Shown here one piece after another: positions 35,685 through 49,287 of a DNA stretch of 64,000 bases. The DNA is from Kitagawia praeruptora. Taxonomy: Eukaryota > Streptophyta > Magnoliopsida > Apiales > Apiaceae. Each line of letters starts with the position of its first letter. Within the stretch, counting starts at the first letter, position 1. The stretch is taken from positions 121,779,609 through 121,843,608 of the forward strand of contig CM075348.1 of NCBI GenBank assembly GCA_037693485.1, in the 5' to 3' direction. The translations under genes and the position numbers were made by a program. The notes under the pieces were generated by a model. The model saw nothing but the letters and a program-made list of their open reading frames with translations, searched no databases and was not told where the DNA came from.

Positions 35685-35839
35685 AAATGAATATCCCAAA
35701 ATAATATTCATTAAATAAATCCTTAAATGAATATTCAAAATAATATTCACTTAATAAATAACTGCAAATGAATATTCAAAAATAATATTCATTTAATATA
35801 TCTAAACTTTAAATGAATATCCAAAAATAATATTCATTT
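35685..35839. repeat. Array of four AT-rich hairpins in E3 LTR
   Basis: Four units at about 35685, 35725, 35766 and 35811, each an inverted repeat with arms like AAATGAATATT and AATATTCATTT around a short A-rich loop, 40-45 bp apart. Weaker copies extend back to about 35555. Confidence 0.8.
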
Positions 35840-38449
35840 AATATATAACAATTGAATAACATTATTTAATATCTAGATCAGAAAAGAATGCCCAAGATAT
35901 ATAAAAAATATCTCGACTCCCGGTCTATGGATGGAGAATAAGAATCATACGCCCGACACTAAGGGCATTTGCAAAAAACCCGGCTTATAACTAATATCCC
36001 ATATCTAGTTGATAAGCCAAATATCAATCATATCCAAATAATAACCTTCGAATGAGGTAATATTCAAGTAACATTTCTCGAATCATTTCTGAGTAATTAA
36101 TACTTTTTGAAAATATAAATAATGATTATTAATATTATTCCTCAATTCAGATAATAATCTGTCGTTGGAATCCTTCCGGGTTTCCACGACTATCCTTATA
36201 TGTCAGAATACCGACTCCCGGTCTAGAGTCAAAACAATAAATATGTTCTTATCTATAGAGCCACAAGGTATACCGGTTTATAAATACTTTCCCTCAAAGC
36301 TCATACATAAACCGAAAGTCAAATTTACGCTATAAGCATATATCGCAAAACTATGCAATTCAATATATGCCAAAAGCAGTATTATACAACAATACTTCAA
36401 AGTATCGAAATAGGAAACTTGCCTGACGCTCAAGAAGTGGTAGGGCTCGTGACGATGTCGGGCAATCTAGACAAAGCCAAAAAGAAAACGTACGATTATT
36501 CCCCTAGATAATCCACTTAATATCTAAAGCATAAACACGTACGCGAATCACAACCAAGACATTACTAACTAGTTTTAGGCTCATACTAAGTCCATGTCAA
36601 TCGATAAATACTTAGGTCGAAGGTTCGTTTTAGAAATCGAATCTCGTTCGCCCGTTTCACTAAGTGGTTTACAAGGTTATAATCAAGTGTTCCTCTAAAG
36701 GGTTCCTTCGCACTTAACCTTGATTCAAACATTTTTATAAAATCCAAAAATAATCTTTTTGACACGAGGTCTTCTCTTATATCTTCATTATGACCTCTAG
36801 TATTTAAGTACTAAGATTCGTAACCAAATTACTCGTTTTAAAGGGGTTCAATTGAAGTTACGAACTCAAGCGTAGACTTACGAACTACTTTTACGGATTT
36901 TACCATAACGCCTAAGCCGTAAGTCAAAATGCTACGATTCTTGCGCCAAAACGATCTATGACTCGATATCTTCGAATACATGTCATATACTCAATAAGTT
37001 CAGAAGGTTACATCTACTGTTATGAATGGTTTTTAAGGGTCAAAGAAATTTCACCATTACGACGGCTATAACTCGGATATTTCCAAAATTAAAATCCTCC
37101 AAATAATCATCCAATCCACCACCAACACTCATGGACACTATTCATTGTCTCTCTCACTGTCTAAACAGGTCTTGGAGCTGTGCAACATATTTTAACATCT
37201 AACAAAACTCTTACATAGCTCTAGTGCTCTAAACATGCATATAACTCAAAAACTCATCCAAAAATCCATTAAAACTCATGATTCAACAAAGGGGTTTCAA
37301 AGATTATACCTTGGTTTGAAGTTCAAGGATGATAATAAGGCCTCACAACTCTTGATAATTGCTTAGAACATCATTTGGAAGCCATAGAATCAAGAAAGCA
37401 AAACATGAAAATCAAAAGTTACTATTCCTCATCAATCTTGTAAAAATCATATAAAATCAAAAACTAAGAGTTTGGTTCTAAAATTTTTACCACACCTTCT
37501 ACTCTTCAAAGGCTTTCTTTTGAGCTATAGAACACAAGAATCCAACCATGGGAGCTAGGGTTTTCAGCCCCATCTTGCTACTGTTCAGAACCTGGACAGT
37601 TTTGGTCCTCCAACTTTAAGCATGGATTTGACTAGGCTATACTACTTGGATTTCCATGAAATTTGGAAAGAATCTTGCCCGTGGAGTGGAGAAGCTATGG
37701 TTAAAATTTGGTGATTTGTGAAGCTCTAGATCTTGAGTTATGAATTTTTCTTTGAGGGTGTTTCTGCTAGGCAGCTTTGGATCTCTTTGTTCTTCTTTTT
37801 CTTTTTCCACCAATCTTGACTAATTCAACTCTAATTTGATGATGTTTGCAAGATAAGATCAGTTGTATAAAGTAGCTTTATGGTCCTAGATCCTTGTGCA
37901 AAGAGTATGCAAGAAGCTTGCTAGATATTTGTTTTGTTTCTTGTTTGATTTAAGTGATTTAAATCACTTAACTTCTAAATTGTTTTGATTTAACCCTTGA
38001 TTAATCATTTAATCCACTTGATATAATTCTCTTGATGATCATGTAGGATATTTAATCTTGTTATGAAATCAATCCGTAACCCATGATTCGTTCGCTTTAT
38101 CGCTTAATCTCGTTATAAAGTTCCAGCGGTTTCTAGAATGCTCGTTTCACTATCTCTATGGTTTTCGTTCTAAATTCTCAAATCAATTATAATAAAATTC
38201 CAAAATATTAAATCCTCAATTTCTCAAATTTAATATCTCATTTCTTGATAATACTGATATATAATTCACTGCTCGGTCAAATATTATGCCAGAATTAAAA
38301 TTGGAATTTCTGAATTCCGATCATCTTTACATACACTTATTTCCTCCGTAGATTCCTAATATGACTTCGAAACATCCATACCGCGTCCCGTACATAGGGT
38401 GGCGTGAAAAGTTTTCCAACTTACAAAATCACTATTCATTCACCGAATT

Positions 38450-38529
38450 ACTATGCACATACAGGAAACACTATGCACGTACGGGAAATACTATGCACGT
38501 ACGGGAAACACTATGCACGTATGGAAAAT
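38450..38529. repeat. 20-bp tandem repeat x4 in E3 LTR
   Basis: Four units of ACTATGCACGTACGGGAAAC with small changes, plus a partial fifth. Each holds an ACGT core. Confidence 0.9.
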
Positions 38530-38770
38530 ACTATACCATCCTCATTTCCCTTCTCGGGCTCATTAACTCATTTCTTGGACGATAGATTATTATTTTCTAT
38601 ATCGTCAACCTTTGAATTACTCTATTCTGACCATACATATACGAATCGGGATCATCATCCATAGCAATATCCATTCACTACAATCATTGTTCTTTGGAAT
38701 CACCATTCATTAATGCTCTTTAACCACAGTAAGAAAAGTTTTAATTCTACCCAAAATTCGGGTTATTACA

Positions 38771-38789
38771 GTCTCCCCTCCTTAAAAGG
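38771..38789 (-). other. E3 polypurine tract
   Basis: The minus strand ends AAGGAGGGGAGAC immediately before the LTR, the same as in E2. Confidence 0.8.
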
Positions 38790-38829
38790 ATTCCGTCCTC
38801 GGAATCAGTTTAGGAATAACTGGGGTTAC

Positions 38830-39190
38830 TTCTATCGCATTGCACTTTCTATTTCTCAGGTGGATTCTTCCACTTCTTGATTTTTCTTCAAATCTCTCAC
38901 TAGCTTGACAACCTTATCTCTTAGCGCTTGCTCTTTTCTATTCATAATTTCCACAGGTTGTCCTTCGTAGTTCAGATTCGGTTATGTATATCTATCTGCT
39001 CATACTCTGTCATTTGTCGGGCATCTATAGTATACTGATGAGGCACATACGCAAGAACCATGTTATGACCATTTTACCGGTTTGGGTGAGGCTGGCTCAT
39101 AGGCCACCTTCCTGACGCGTTTAAACTCTCAGATGGCCCAATGAATCTTGGGCTAAACTTCCTTTCATTCTAATCTTGTTAATTCCTTCC
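38830..39190 (-). pseudogene. E3 integrase/chromodomain remnant
   Basis: Minus-strand DNA aligns by eye with 8760-9116 of E2 (shared blocks AGGTGGATTCTTCCAC and CACAGGTTG/CACGGGTTG). Broken frames still read SPRFIG and EYEQID-like pieces of the chromovirus integrase tail. It is heavily mutated and not translatable. Confidence 0.6.
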
Positions 39191-42100
39191 ACGAGGATAC
39201 CTTTTCTCATTACAAATCTCGAACCTCATATTCTTTATCTTGTTTGCACAGTAATACATCAACAAAAACTTGCTTGTCATAACCCTCTATTAATTCTAGA
39301 TATTTCCCAATTCCATTGTATAAATGTCAACTCTATTGTCGACGGGGTACTCCGTATTAAAACTAGTTCGAGTATTCTAGCAATCGATTCGATTAACTCT
39401 TGATGTCTAGTAACGAGCTCGTCGGCCATCACTATTTTGGCCTCGCTATCTCATTGTTATCTACTATCACCCCCGGTGTTCCAACCTCTTCTTTAATCAT
39501 CTCACAGAATGCCAATCTACCTCCTGTGTTCGTTCAGTCATTCTCTATTATCTCATCTCTTCTCCTTTCTGAAAGAAATGCGAATCTCTTGGGAAATTTG
39601 TTTGCGGGGAACGTTGTCTGGTTCGAGGACTCTTAATCCTTTTATCACAACTCATAATCTTCATATACACACAAGCACACATTTTTTCAGATCTGATAGG
39701 TCTGAAAGTCGATCATGTTTGATCCTTTTTGATTTCGCACCTTTCCTTCATATATACGATGTTTCGATATATTTAGGGCGAAAGCTATCTCAGATAACTC
39801 ACAACCAATTCATTAAATTCCATAAAAGTTGTGGGTGCAATAGTCAACCCAAAATGACATCACTTACAATTTCATAGTGTCTATACCTAGTGCGAATCGC
39901 AATCTTGGGTATATCTTCGATTTTTAACTTCCAACCGGTGATGTCCAATTTCCTAATAAGTTTGGAAAATACACAGTGTCCCTGGGTTGCTCAAACAATC
40001 TTATACAATAGTACCTGTACTCAATGTTGACTCATTCAACTCTCGAGGTTCGATGCATAATCTTGTGCTAACATATTTCTTTCTTACAACACACTGGTTC
40101 TTCACGGTGGCATACTGAGTCTTATTGCACTCTTATTCAACAATCCTCGCATCTGAGTTGCTAATTCTTTTATTCCTACTGGGCTAACGGGAGATGCAAC
40201 ACTAGGCTCTGAATACTCGATATTCATTATTATGTCATCCAAATCGATATCTGGTAGCTTATTAAAACCTTGTACAACCTCCCAAAATCATTATAATTAT
40301 ACTTGGTGTCTCTTTCCTCGGGGTCAACCACATGAGCTAATCAAGCCTCATATTTCTGGCATCATAATCTCTTAATCGGAACTAGATTCCAAAATCTCTA
40401 ACTCCGTCTTTATCCTTAAATTATTTCCCTCATAATCAATTTGGCTCCATTGGGTATCAACTAATCCATCATTATTATAATATCAATTTCTCCATAATTC
40501 GAAAGGAATCAAATCTCTCGATCGAGTGGTACTCTGGGTAGGTTCTCTGGAATACATTCCCAAACTCTTCAATCACTGGGATTTATCGTTGGCTAGGTGT
40601 TTTTCTCTTGGTATCAACCACAGAAGCTAGATAAGCCATACATCCATCCCATAGTAACTTGTTGGCTCGCATTATTGCAAGGACTTCAAAATTTACTTCT
40701 GTCCTTAAAGGACCACTCCCCTTTAAGGGCAATCATAAATTTCACTCCAACATCGCCACGCAATTCTGGGTTCGTTGTTTTAGCTTTAGTCGAAACCTAC
40801 GGGCTCATTTCTCTTTCATATCCCATAACTTGGCCTCATACTCTGCCATAGTCATGGTTTCTTATTTCAACACTAGAACTTTTATTTTCATCTGGATCTT
40901 TATATATTTCATAAAACATTTCTCTAAAAGCAATAATCTGAATCTCTCCCAAGTCACAACACCTTTTACCTCTAGGTTTGTCTTACCACTCTCACCAGGG
41001 ATTCGCCTCTCCCTTCAGGAGATAGGCGGCGACCATCGTTTTCAGCTTTTCTGCAATACTTAGTATCACAATTGATTTCTTCATCTCTTTAAGCCAATCT
41101 TTTACCTCCATTGGGTCAGTGGTTCCATGAAATTATGTGGTAACTAACCGACTCCACTACCATTGGGGTTTCACAACACATTGCCAATCCTCTCGTATAT
41201 ATCGATTGACCAACTTTCCACTATCATAATATCCTTGAGAGAGAACATAAACTAATTCATCGTCATATCACCCATATTCTATTTGTCTTAGGGATCCGCT
41301 CTTGCCATAGCCTATTTTGTTGCGAATCTAATTCCTATCAGCGAATTTTGACTTATTTTACCTGGTTGGCATCCCCTTTGAAATTTAATAAAGATAACAA
41401 GAATCATGGAGCTTTAAAAGGATAGCTCTCATATCAAAGAAACATCACACATTGGTGATCATAAGGTTATGAGTTTTAAGGTAACCTTATTTGAAATGAA
41501 AAAATTTACTGAGAGATCAATATGATCATAAGAACTCAATGTTGCGTGTCTTAATTAAGACATTACTAAAGGTAATTAGCCTTCTTGTATTTCGCAACTT
41601 ACAAGTGATGGCGTCCCATCAGACTTCTATCACACAGATAGATGGTCCTTGTAGCCCTTATAAGTATAGGGTTGTTCGTCTCAGTGGAAATTGATAAGTA
41701 CGAAAGAAATTCCAAGTCAAGTTAATAATTATCATCATTTGACAAGTAAATTCTCAAATGGACACCTTGGATCTAAAGTAAACAGGTTCCAAGGTGCGAT
41801 TTCCAAAGGAAAGATAGCCAGTAAGATACTGGTATTCAACAAGCAAGTGGTGATGTATCACCATAGGATTATTCACCATTAGAAGTGAAAGCTTGAATAA
41901 CATCGTTTGACAGGGCGTTGAAAACCCAAAAGTAGGTATCGTGACAGCCTCTGGCAGAATTGAAACTAAATGTGAATTAACACAAGTGTTATAAAATAAC
42001 TTCGAAGAAGGACTATTCCCTTTTTTCAAAATTCTCTCTTGGAGAGATGTCACAATAGATCATAGATTAAGAATAATCAACATAATTTGCAATTGGGGAG

Positions 42101-43402
42101 GGTACTTGCCAAGGTCTCTACGGATGCCTTATATTCTAGCTCCTCGGATAATCGTTTGATTCTAAAGCTTTTCTTATCCATACACCCTAAGGTGCTCGAT
42201 ACTTACGTCATTGCCGACTCATAATAGTCGCTAAGGTTCAACCATCGACATTTGCAATCGTAGGAAATTCTATTCAGCTCAGCACGGGCCTATCAGGCAA
42301 GCGCTCTATTCTTATAGGATGACTTCGGTACCGGTGTCGCCTATAGTAACGACGAATTCCACATGTCGAGTGAGCGATACTCCAGAACATCGTTAGAAGC
42401 CACCTGCTTAAATCCGGCCACTGGTATAGCTGCCGTTAGGCAGAATATTTTTCTTCTCGCATTAAATCATGCGTGCTACATGAGTTTATCCTTCACGGCA
42501 TCACAACCTTTTTATTTAAGTCAATCCCCGACTCTCTTAGTCCATCTTGTCTCTTAAAATATATCCCGTCTTAGCGCATTCAGGTTACAATAACACTTTG
42601 CGTAGTACGTACATACACAATCTTTCTCGAGGCAATAAAATGCCTCAGCACTGTAGTAAACACCGTCCTTGGTGGAATTGCTGATCGTGAGGAATTAAAC
42701 GCCATAGATAAGGCAATGCCTTTACGGGTTAGGGTAACTAGGTACCCTTAATCATATACGAAGGTCGATCGTCTCAGTTCTCACGTATGCTTCCTCTTAA
42801 GCGCACTGCAATAAACTACGAGTAACAGGTCTCGTTCTGGTCGAATTAATCCACCGATATTGGCTATACTGCCTCTACCTCCTCTGCTTTTGGGGCTCTA
42901 CCCCATACTCTTCGTCATACCTCTTGATGAATCATAATTGACTCCCAATTTTTATTTCGTCACTTATTTGATCTTTGAGGATTCGTCTGGTCCTATCATA
43001 AGACCTCAAGTAACATACTACATCTTTATCAATCGACACATTCTCTATAAGTTTCTTTCCTTGACCCATCCTAGGGTCTTCTCTAGATCCTCCTATGGAT
43101 ATCCCTTTTATAGGGTCTCCATCCGTCTCAAGGAGCGCATCATCAAATGCCTACTCGAAGGCCTCGGGATCTGGTACCTCAGACTCCCATCCATCTATAA
43201 ATCAAACAAATCAGGGTTTCTAACCATAACGTCCTAAGTATGGTTTCCCAAAAGAAGTCCCCTCTCGGGCTTCATCTCCAATAGTCAGGGTCATGTCCTT
43301 CAACCCGACTATGAACTCTACTTGAGCTCTAGGTATTCTCATTATCCCTAAGGGTATTGTAAGACTCGATCTCCTATCGTTTCTGAGGACTGTAACCTAA
43401 CT
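39191..43402 (-). other. E3 interior, no readable gene
   Basis: About 4.2 kb, the position of gag and pol, but no frame exceeds about 135 codons and none shows a retroelement motif. Longer frames here (for example 39509-39877 and 40659-41063) are plus-strand, opposite to the element, and look like chance openings. Confidence 0.55.
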
Positions 43403-43414
43403 CTCTTATACCAT
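43403..43414 (-). other. E3 primer-binding site, one mismatch
   Basis: Minus-strand TGGTATAAGAGA; E2 and E4 have TGGTATCAGAGA, so one base differs from the initiator-Met complement. Confidence 0.8.
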
Positions 43415-45762
43415 TTCTGTAATAGCCCCAAATCCGGGGTCTGGGATTTAGAGTAGTCATGATCCATTTACTCCTTGTCTTACCTGTATTACTTACAATG
43501 CACATATTTCAATGGCTTATGACCCCACAATATATATATCTCTCTCTCACACACACACAGGTTAGAGTCTCAGAAACGATACTATACAACAACTGCGGAA
43601 TAAACAACTTTTATTACAATACCCAATTATCTTACAAAATCTGTTATTGAAACAATATATAGGAAATGTTACAATTCCAACTCTAACTTCTGATGATTAC
43701 AATCTTCTCCTACCATTCATATCTATACATAATTTAAATGCAGCCAGCTGCAGCCTGATCCGACTGGTTCGTACTACTCTTCGGGATCACTGGTGCCCAT
43801 GACATCCTGCTTCACTGCTCTATAATATATATAAAACAATAGCAAGAGTGAGCAAATAGCTCAGCAAGGTAACGAAAACATGGCATAACTCTGCCTATGA
43901 CTTAACCCAGAATAAGGCGGGTATAAGACAATAATTGTCAAAATATCTCTTTACCGAAAGTATTTCTTTATCAGAATATATTCCAAAAATAGTACTATTG
44001 TAGTACTCCAAATATCATTTCATAATATCTCTACAAACTTTTATTATACTATTGAACCAAGTTCTAGTATATTATAAAAGGATGAGGTTTCAAAGTAAAC
44101 CAATATAATCTTTCTGTAGGAAAGAAATATCTGCTATATAAGTATAAGCAGAGTATCAACATAAAATTAAAAGATGAACTTATAAGGTGATTCAATATAA
44201 ACAACCCCCTTACCATAACCCCGGTTATGTAAGGTAACCACAGAGTCATATAAAAGATGACGTTACAAGGTAACTCAAAATATATCTTTCTTAGAAATAT
44301 CTGCTATGCCAGAATAAGCAAGATATCATCAATTTTCATAATAGAGGAACTTGCAGGAAGAATATTGCAATTACAGTTCAAACACTTTTCAACCCTGCCA
44401 ACAATGATAATGTTGCAGATAATTTCCCAATTTGGAAGATGAACTAATACGGGAGCTTGCCGTGCCAGGAGCCACAACATTTACGATGATCAGTCGCATG
44501 TCATGCTCCCCATCATTTGTTCTCTACATGTAGAAGGAAGCACCGACGGATCGCCCGCCCTCTGGAACCCCCCGGCCAACGGTTGGGCCATTGCTGGACC
44601 GGCGCCACTCGGCCACTTACGCGTCTCCTAGTTCAATAACATCCATGACTCCGAAACATAAAGTTCGTCCCCCTTTCCCCAAGTATAATACTTGTTGATA
44701 AGACTCCACAAAGTAGTCGTACCTAGTTGGAAAGAAAGATTCACCAATATTTCCCAAGCTGATGCTTGTTAATGGATATAAACTTGTTCCATTAATCTTA
44801 CCCCTCGAGTGTTGAGGAGGTAACCAAAAAGACTCATATTCATATTTGAAAAGAATCAAGATGTGAGTGACCAGATAGTTTAGCAAGTATAGGACCGGGC
44901 AGTCCAATAAATAACATCTCTCAAGTGAGGTCCCCTTATATATTTTTGGAAGTTGAGCGAGTATTTAAATCTTCTTTAAGATAGATTTAAATGAAAATAA
45001 AGTTTGGGAACCTCCCCTCGATAAAAATAGTCATAAAATACTCCGAAATATTTTATACCATATCTGAAGGTGAAAGATAATCTTTGAATAATATGAATTA
45101 TTATAAAAAGACTTCAAAATAATTTAATTAAATATTCCAAGAATATTTATTAAGTCAATAATAATTACGGAATATTATTAAATCATAATATTGCTCGTAA
45201 GTAATCTTCGAATGATGATGAAGTAACAAAAAGAATCGCTTTGATGAATAGCAACCAAGTTGCGAGGGAAAAGAGTAATATCAACAGATTTATGACCGGG
45301 CAGTCAAATAAAATAAATAACAGCTCTCGAGTACAGCTCCCTTATATTTGAAAGTTCTGAGCGAGTGTTTAAGTCTTCCTATAAGATAGACCTTAAACGG
45401 AAAATAGAGTTTTGAGAACCTTTCCTCGATAAAATAAACATAATAAGACTCAGAAATATTTTACATGATATTTGAAGATCAGAATAATATTTGAATAAGA
45501 TAAATCATTTTTAAAATTAGTTGAAATAATTAAATAAATATTCAAAGAATATTTATTAATACATAGATAATTAAATAATATTCTTAGTATAAAATATTGC
45601 TCATAAATAACTCTCGAATGAATATATAAAATATTCACCAAATAAACAATTCCTCGAGTAAATATTCAAAATAATATTTGAATCAATCCTCAAATGAATA
45701 TCTAAAGTAATATTCAAATAAACAAATCCTCGCATGAATATAAAATAAATAAATAAATTCTT

Positions 45763-45917
45763 AAATGAATATCCCAAAATAATATTCATTAAATAAATCC
45801 TTAAATGAATATTCAAAATAATATTCACTTAATAAATAACTGTAAATGAATATTCAAAAATAATATTCATTTAATATATCTAAACTTTAAATGAATATAC
45901 AAAAATAATATTCATTT
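45763..45917. repeat. Array of four AT-rich hairpins, second LTR copy
   Basis: Counterpart of 35685-35839 with one or two base differences; the inverted-repeat arms are preserved. Confidence 0.8.
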
Positions 45918-48527
45918 AATATATAACAATTGAATAACATTATTCAATATCTAGATCAGAAAAGAATGCCCAAGATATATAAAAAATATCTCGACTCCCG
46001 GTCTATGGATGGAGAATAAGAATCAGACGCCCGACACTAAGGGCATTTGCAAAAAACCCGGCTTATAACTAATATCCCATATCTAGTTGATAAGCCAAAT
46101 ATCAATCATATCCAAATAATAACCTTCGAATGAGGTAATATTCAAGTAACATTTCTCGAATCATTTCTGAATAATTAATACTTTTTGAAAATATAAATAA
46201 TGATTATTAATATTATTCCTCAATTCAGATAATAATCTGTCGTTGGAATCCTTCCGGGTTTCCACGACTATCCTTATATGTCAGAATACCGACTCCCGGT
46301 CTAGAGTCAAAACAATAAATATGCTCGTATCTATAGAGCCACAAGGTATACTGGTTTATAAATACTTTACCTCAAAGCTCGTACATAAACCGAAAGTCAA
46401 ATTTACGCTATAAGCATATATCGCAAAACTATGCAATTCAATATATGCCAAAAGCAGTATTATACAACAATACTTCAAAGTATCGAAATAGGAAACTTGC
46501 CTGATGCTCGAGAAGTGGTAGGGCTCGTGACGATGTCGGGCAATCTAGACAAAGCCAAAAAGAAAACGTACGATTATTCCCCTAGATAATCCACTTAATA
46601 TCTAAAGCATAAACACGTACGCGAATCACAACCAAGACATTACTAACTCGTTTTAGGCTCATACTAAGTCCATGTCAATCGACAAATACTTAGGTCGAAG
46701 GTTCATTTTAGAAATCGAATCTCGTTCGCCCGTTTCACTAAGTGGTTTACAAGGTTATAATCAAGTGTTCCTCTAAAGGGTTCCTTCGCACTTAACCTTG
46801 ATTCAAACATTTTTATAAAATCCAAAAATAATCTTTTTGACACGAGGTCTTCTCTTATATCTTCATTATGACCTCTAGTATTTAAGTACTAAGATTTGTA
46901 ACCAAATTACCCGTTTTAAAGGGGTTCAATTGAAGTTACGAACTCAAGCGTAGACTTACGAACTACTTTTACGGATTTTACCATAACGCCTAAGCCGTAA
47001 GTCAAAATGCTACGATTCTTGCGCCAAAACGATCTATGACTCGATATCTTCGAATACATGTCATATACTCAATAAGTTCAGAAGGTTACATCTACTGTTA
47101 TGAATGGTTTTTAAGGGTCAAAGAAATTTCACCATTACGACGGCTATAACTCGGATATTTCCAAAATTAAAATCCTCCAAATAATCATCCAATCCACCAC
47201 CAACACTCATGGACACTATTCATTGTCTCCCTCACTGTCTAAACAGGTCTTGGAGCTGTGCAACATATTTTAACATCTAACAAAACTCTTACATAGCTCT
47301 AGTGCTCTAAACATGCATATAACTCAAAAACTCATCCAAAAATCCATTAAAACTCATGATTCAACAAAGGGGTTTCAAAGATTATACCTTGGTTTGAAGT
47401 TCAAGGATGATAATAAGGCCTCACAACTCTTGATAATTGCTTAGAACATCATTTGGAAGCCATAGAATCAAGAAAGCAAAACATGAAAATCAAAAGTTAC
47501 TATTCCTCATCAATCTTGTAAAAATCATATAAAATCAAAAACTAAGAGTTTGGTTCTAAACTTTTTACCACACCTTCTACTCTTCAAGGGCTTTCTTTTG
47601 AGCTATAGAACACAAGAATCCAACCATGGGAGCTAGGGTTTTCAGCCCCATCTTGCTACTGTTCAGAACCTGGACAGTTTTGGTCCTCCAACTTTAAGCA
47701 TGGATTTGACTAGGCTATACTACTTGGATTTCCATGAAATTTGGAACGAATCTTGCCCATGGAGTGGAGAAGCTATGGTTAAAATTTGGTGATTTGTGAA
47801 GCTCTAGATCTTGAGTTATGAATTTTTCTTTGAGGGTGTTTCTGCTAGGCAGCTTTGGATCTCTTTGTTCTTCTTTTTCTTTTTCCACCAATCTTGACTA
47901 ATTCAACTCTAATTTGATGATGTTTGCAAGATAAGATCAGTTGTATAAAGTAGCTTTATGGTCCTAGATCCTTGTGCAAAGAGTATGCAAGAAGCTTGCT
48001 AGATATTTGTTTTGTTTCTTGTTTGATTTAAGTGATTTAAATCACTTAACTTCTAAATTGTTTTGATTTAACCCTTGATTAATCATTTAATCCACTTGAT
48101 ATAATTCTCTTGATGATCATGTAGGATATTTAATCTTGTTATGAAATCAATCCGTAACCCATGATTCGTTCGCTTTATCGCTTAATCTCGTTATAAAGTT
48201 CCAGCGGTTTCTAGAATGCTCGTTTCACTATCTCTATGGTTTTCGTTCTAAATTCTCAAATCAATTATAATAAAATTCCAAAATATTAAATCCTCAATTT
48301 CTCAAATTTAATATCTCATTTCTTGATAATACTGATATATAATTCACTGCTCGGTCAAATATTATGCCAGAATTAAATTTGGAATTTCTGAATTCCGATC
48401 ATCTTTACATACACTTATTTCCTCCGTAGATTCCTAATATGACTTCGAAACATCCATACCGCGTCCCGTACATAGGGTGGCGTGAAAAGTTTTCCAACTT
48501 ACAAAATCACTATTCATTCACCGAATT

Positions 48528-48607
48528 ACTATGCACGTACAGGAAACACTATGCACGTACGGGAAACACTATGCACGTACGGGAAATACTATGCACGTAT
48601 GGAAAAT
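48528..48607. repeat. 20-bp tandem repeat x4, second LTR copy
   Basis: Counterpart of 38450-38529; the first unit here reads GCACGTAC rather than GCACATAC. Confidence 0.9.
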
Positions 48608-48848
48608 ACTATACCATCCTCATTTCCCTTCTCGGGCTCATTAACTCATTTCTTGGACGATAGATTATTCTTTTCTATATCGTCAACCTTTGAATTACTC
48701 TATTCTGACCATACATATACGAATCGGGATCATCATCCATAGCAATATCCATTCACTACAATCATTGTTCTTTGGAATCACCATTCATTAATGCTCTTTA
48801 ACCACAATAAGAAAAGTTTTAATTCTACCCAAAATTCGGGTTATTACA

Positions 48849-48853
48849 ATCGT
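48849..48853 (+). repeat. TSD of E3, right copy (ATCGT)
   Basis: Matches 33336-33340; the host LTR sequence continues directly (TGCTAGAGAAGTATAC). Confidence 0.92.
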
Positions 48854-49287
48854 TGCTAGAGAAGTATACTTGGGAAGTATAGCTTAGAGAGCAAGTTCAG
48901 AAACAGGAGTTCAGCACGCCATTTGTCAACAGCTGGGTATTAAGGGAGATATATTATTGTATCTTGTAATTGGTTTTATTTCAGTGATCAATAATATATT
49001 CTCTTACCAAGTTGGTAAGGGACCAGGACGTAGACCATAGGGGTTAGGGGTCGAACCTGGCTAAAAGTCTCTGTGTTCTTTATTTTCTGCTCTTTACTTA
49101 CTGCTTGTATTTGGCTTACTGTTTCTGCACTTTACTGTACTGATTATCTGTGCATTCAGCATACCATTTGTCTCTGCATAAAACGAAATCAGTAAGCTGT
49201 TTCTGGTAATTTCTAAAATCGGTTTTAGTTAAACATAGTTAGCCATTTACACCTATTCACCCCCCTCTAGTTGTGCATTTTCATTTA
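48854..49287 (+). repeat. E1-family inner LTR, 3' end
   Basis: Continues the LTR interrupted by E3 and ends CATTTTCA at 49287, as at 2708. It is not followed by a PBS; instead, part of a 3' UTR follows. Confidence 0.9.

Larger units (their letters stand above)
33341..38770 (-). repeat. E3 left LTR, 5430 bp
   Basis: Starts TGTAACAGCCCC and ends GGGTTATTACA. It contains a hairpin array at 35685-35839 and a 20-bp tandem repeat at 38450-38529. The segment 34860-36170 is very AT-rich. Short frames inside it recur in the other LTR without any recognisable domain and are not annotated as genes. Confidence 0.93.
33341..48848 (-). mobile_element. E3: chromovirus-type element with 5.43-kb LTRs
   Basis: LTRs at 33341-38770 and 43419-48848 are exactly equal in length. 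TSD ATCGT lies at 33336-33340 and 48849-48853. The minus-strand PBS is at 43414-43403 and the PPT at 38789-38771, so it reads right to left. The interior is 4.65 kb, shorter than one LTR, and retains only an integrase/chromodomain-like remnant next to the PPT. LTR ends and PPT resemble those of E2, so the two belong to related families. LTR divergence is about 1% in the parts compared by eye. Confidence 0.9.
43419..48848 (-). repeat. E3 right LTR, 5430 bp
   Basis: Same length as 33341-38770, with a constant offset of 10078 bp at all points checked. The hairpin array is at 45763-45917 and the 20-bp repeats at 48528-48607. Confidence 0.93.

Noticed and set aside
38450..38529. CRISPR-like array
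   Set aside because: The 20-bp units are contiguous with no unique spacers, and the context is a plant retrotransposon LTR.
39509..39877. 122- and 134-codon plus-strand ORFs in the E3 interior (also 40659-41063)
   Set aside because: They run against the element orientation and have no family motif; decayed pol sequence gives chance openings.
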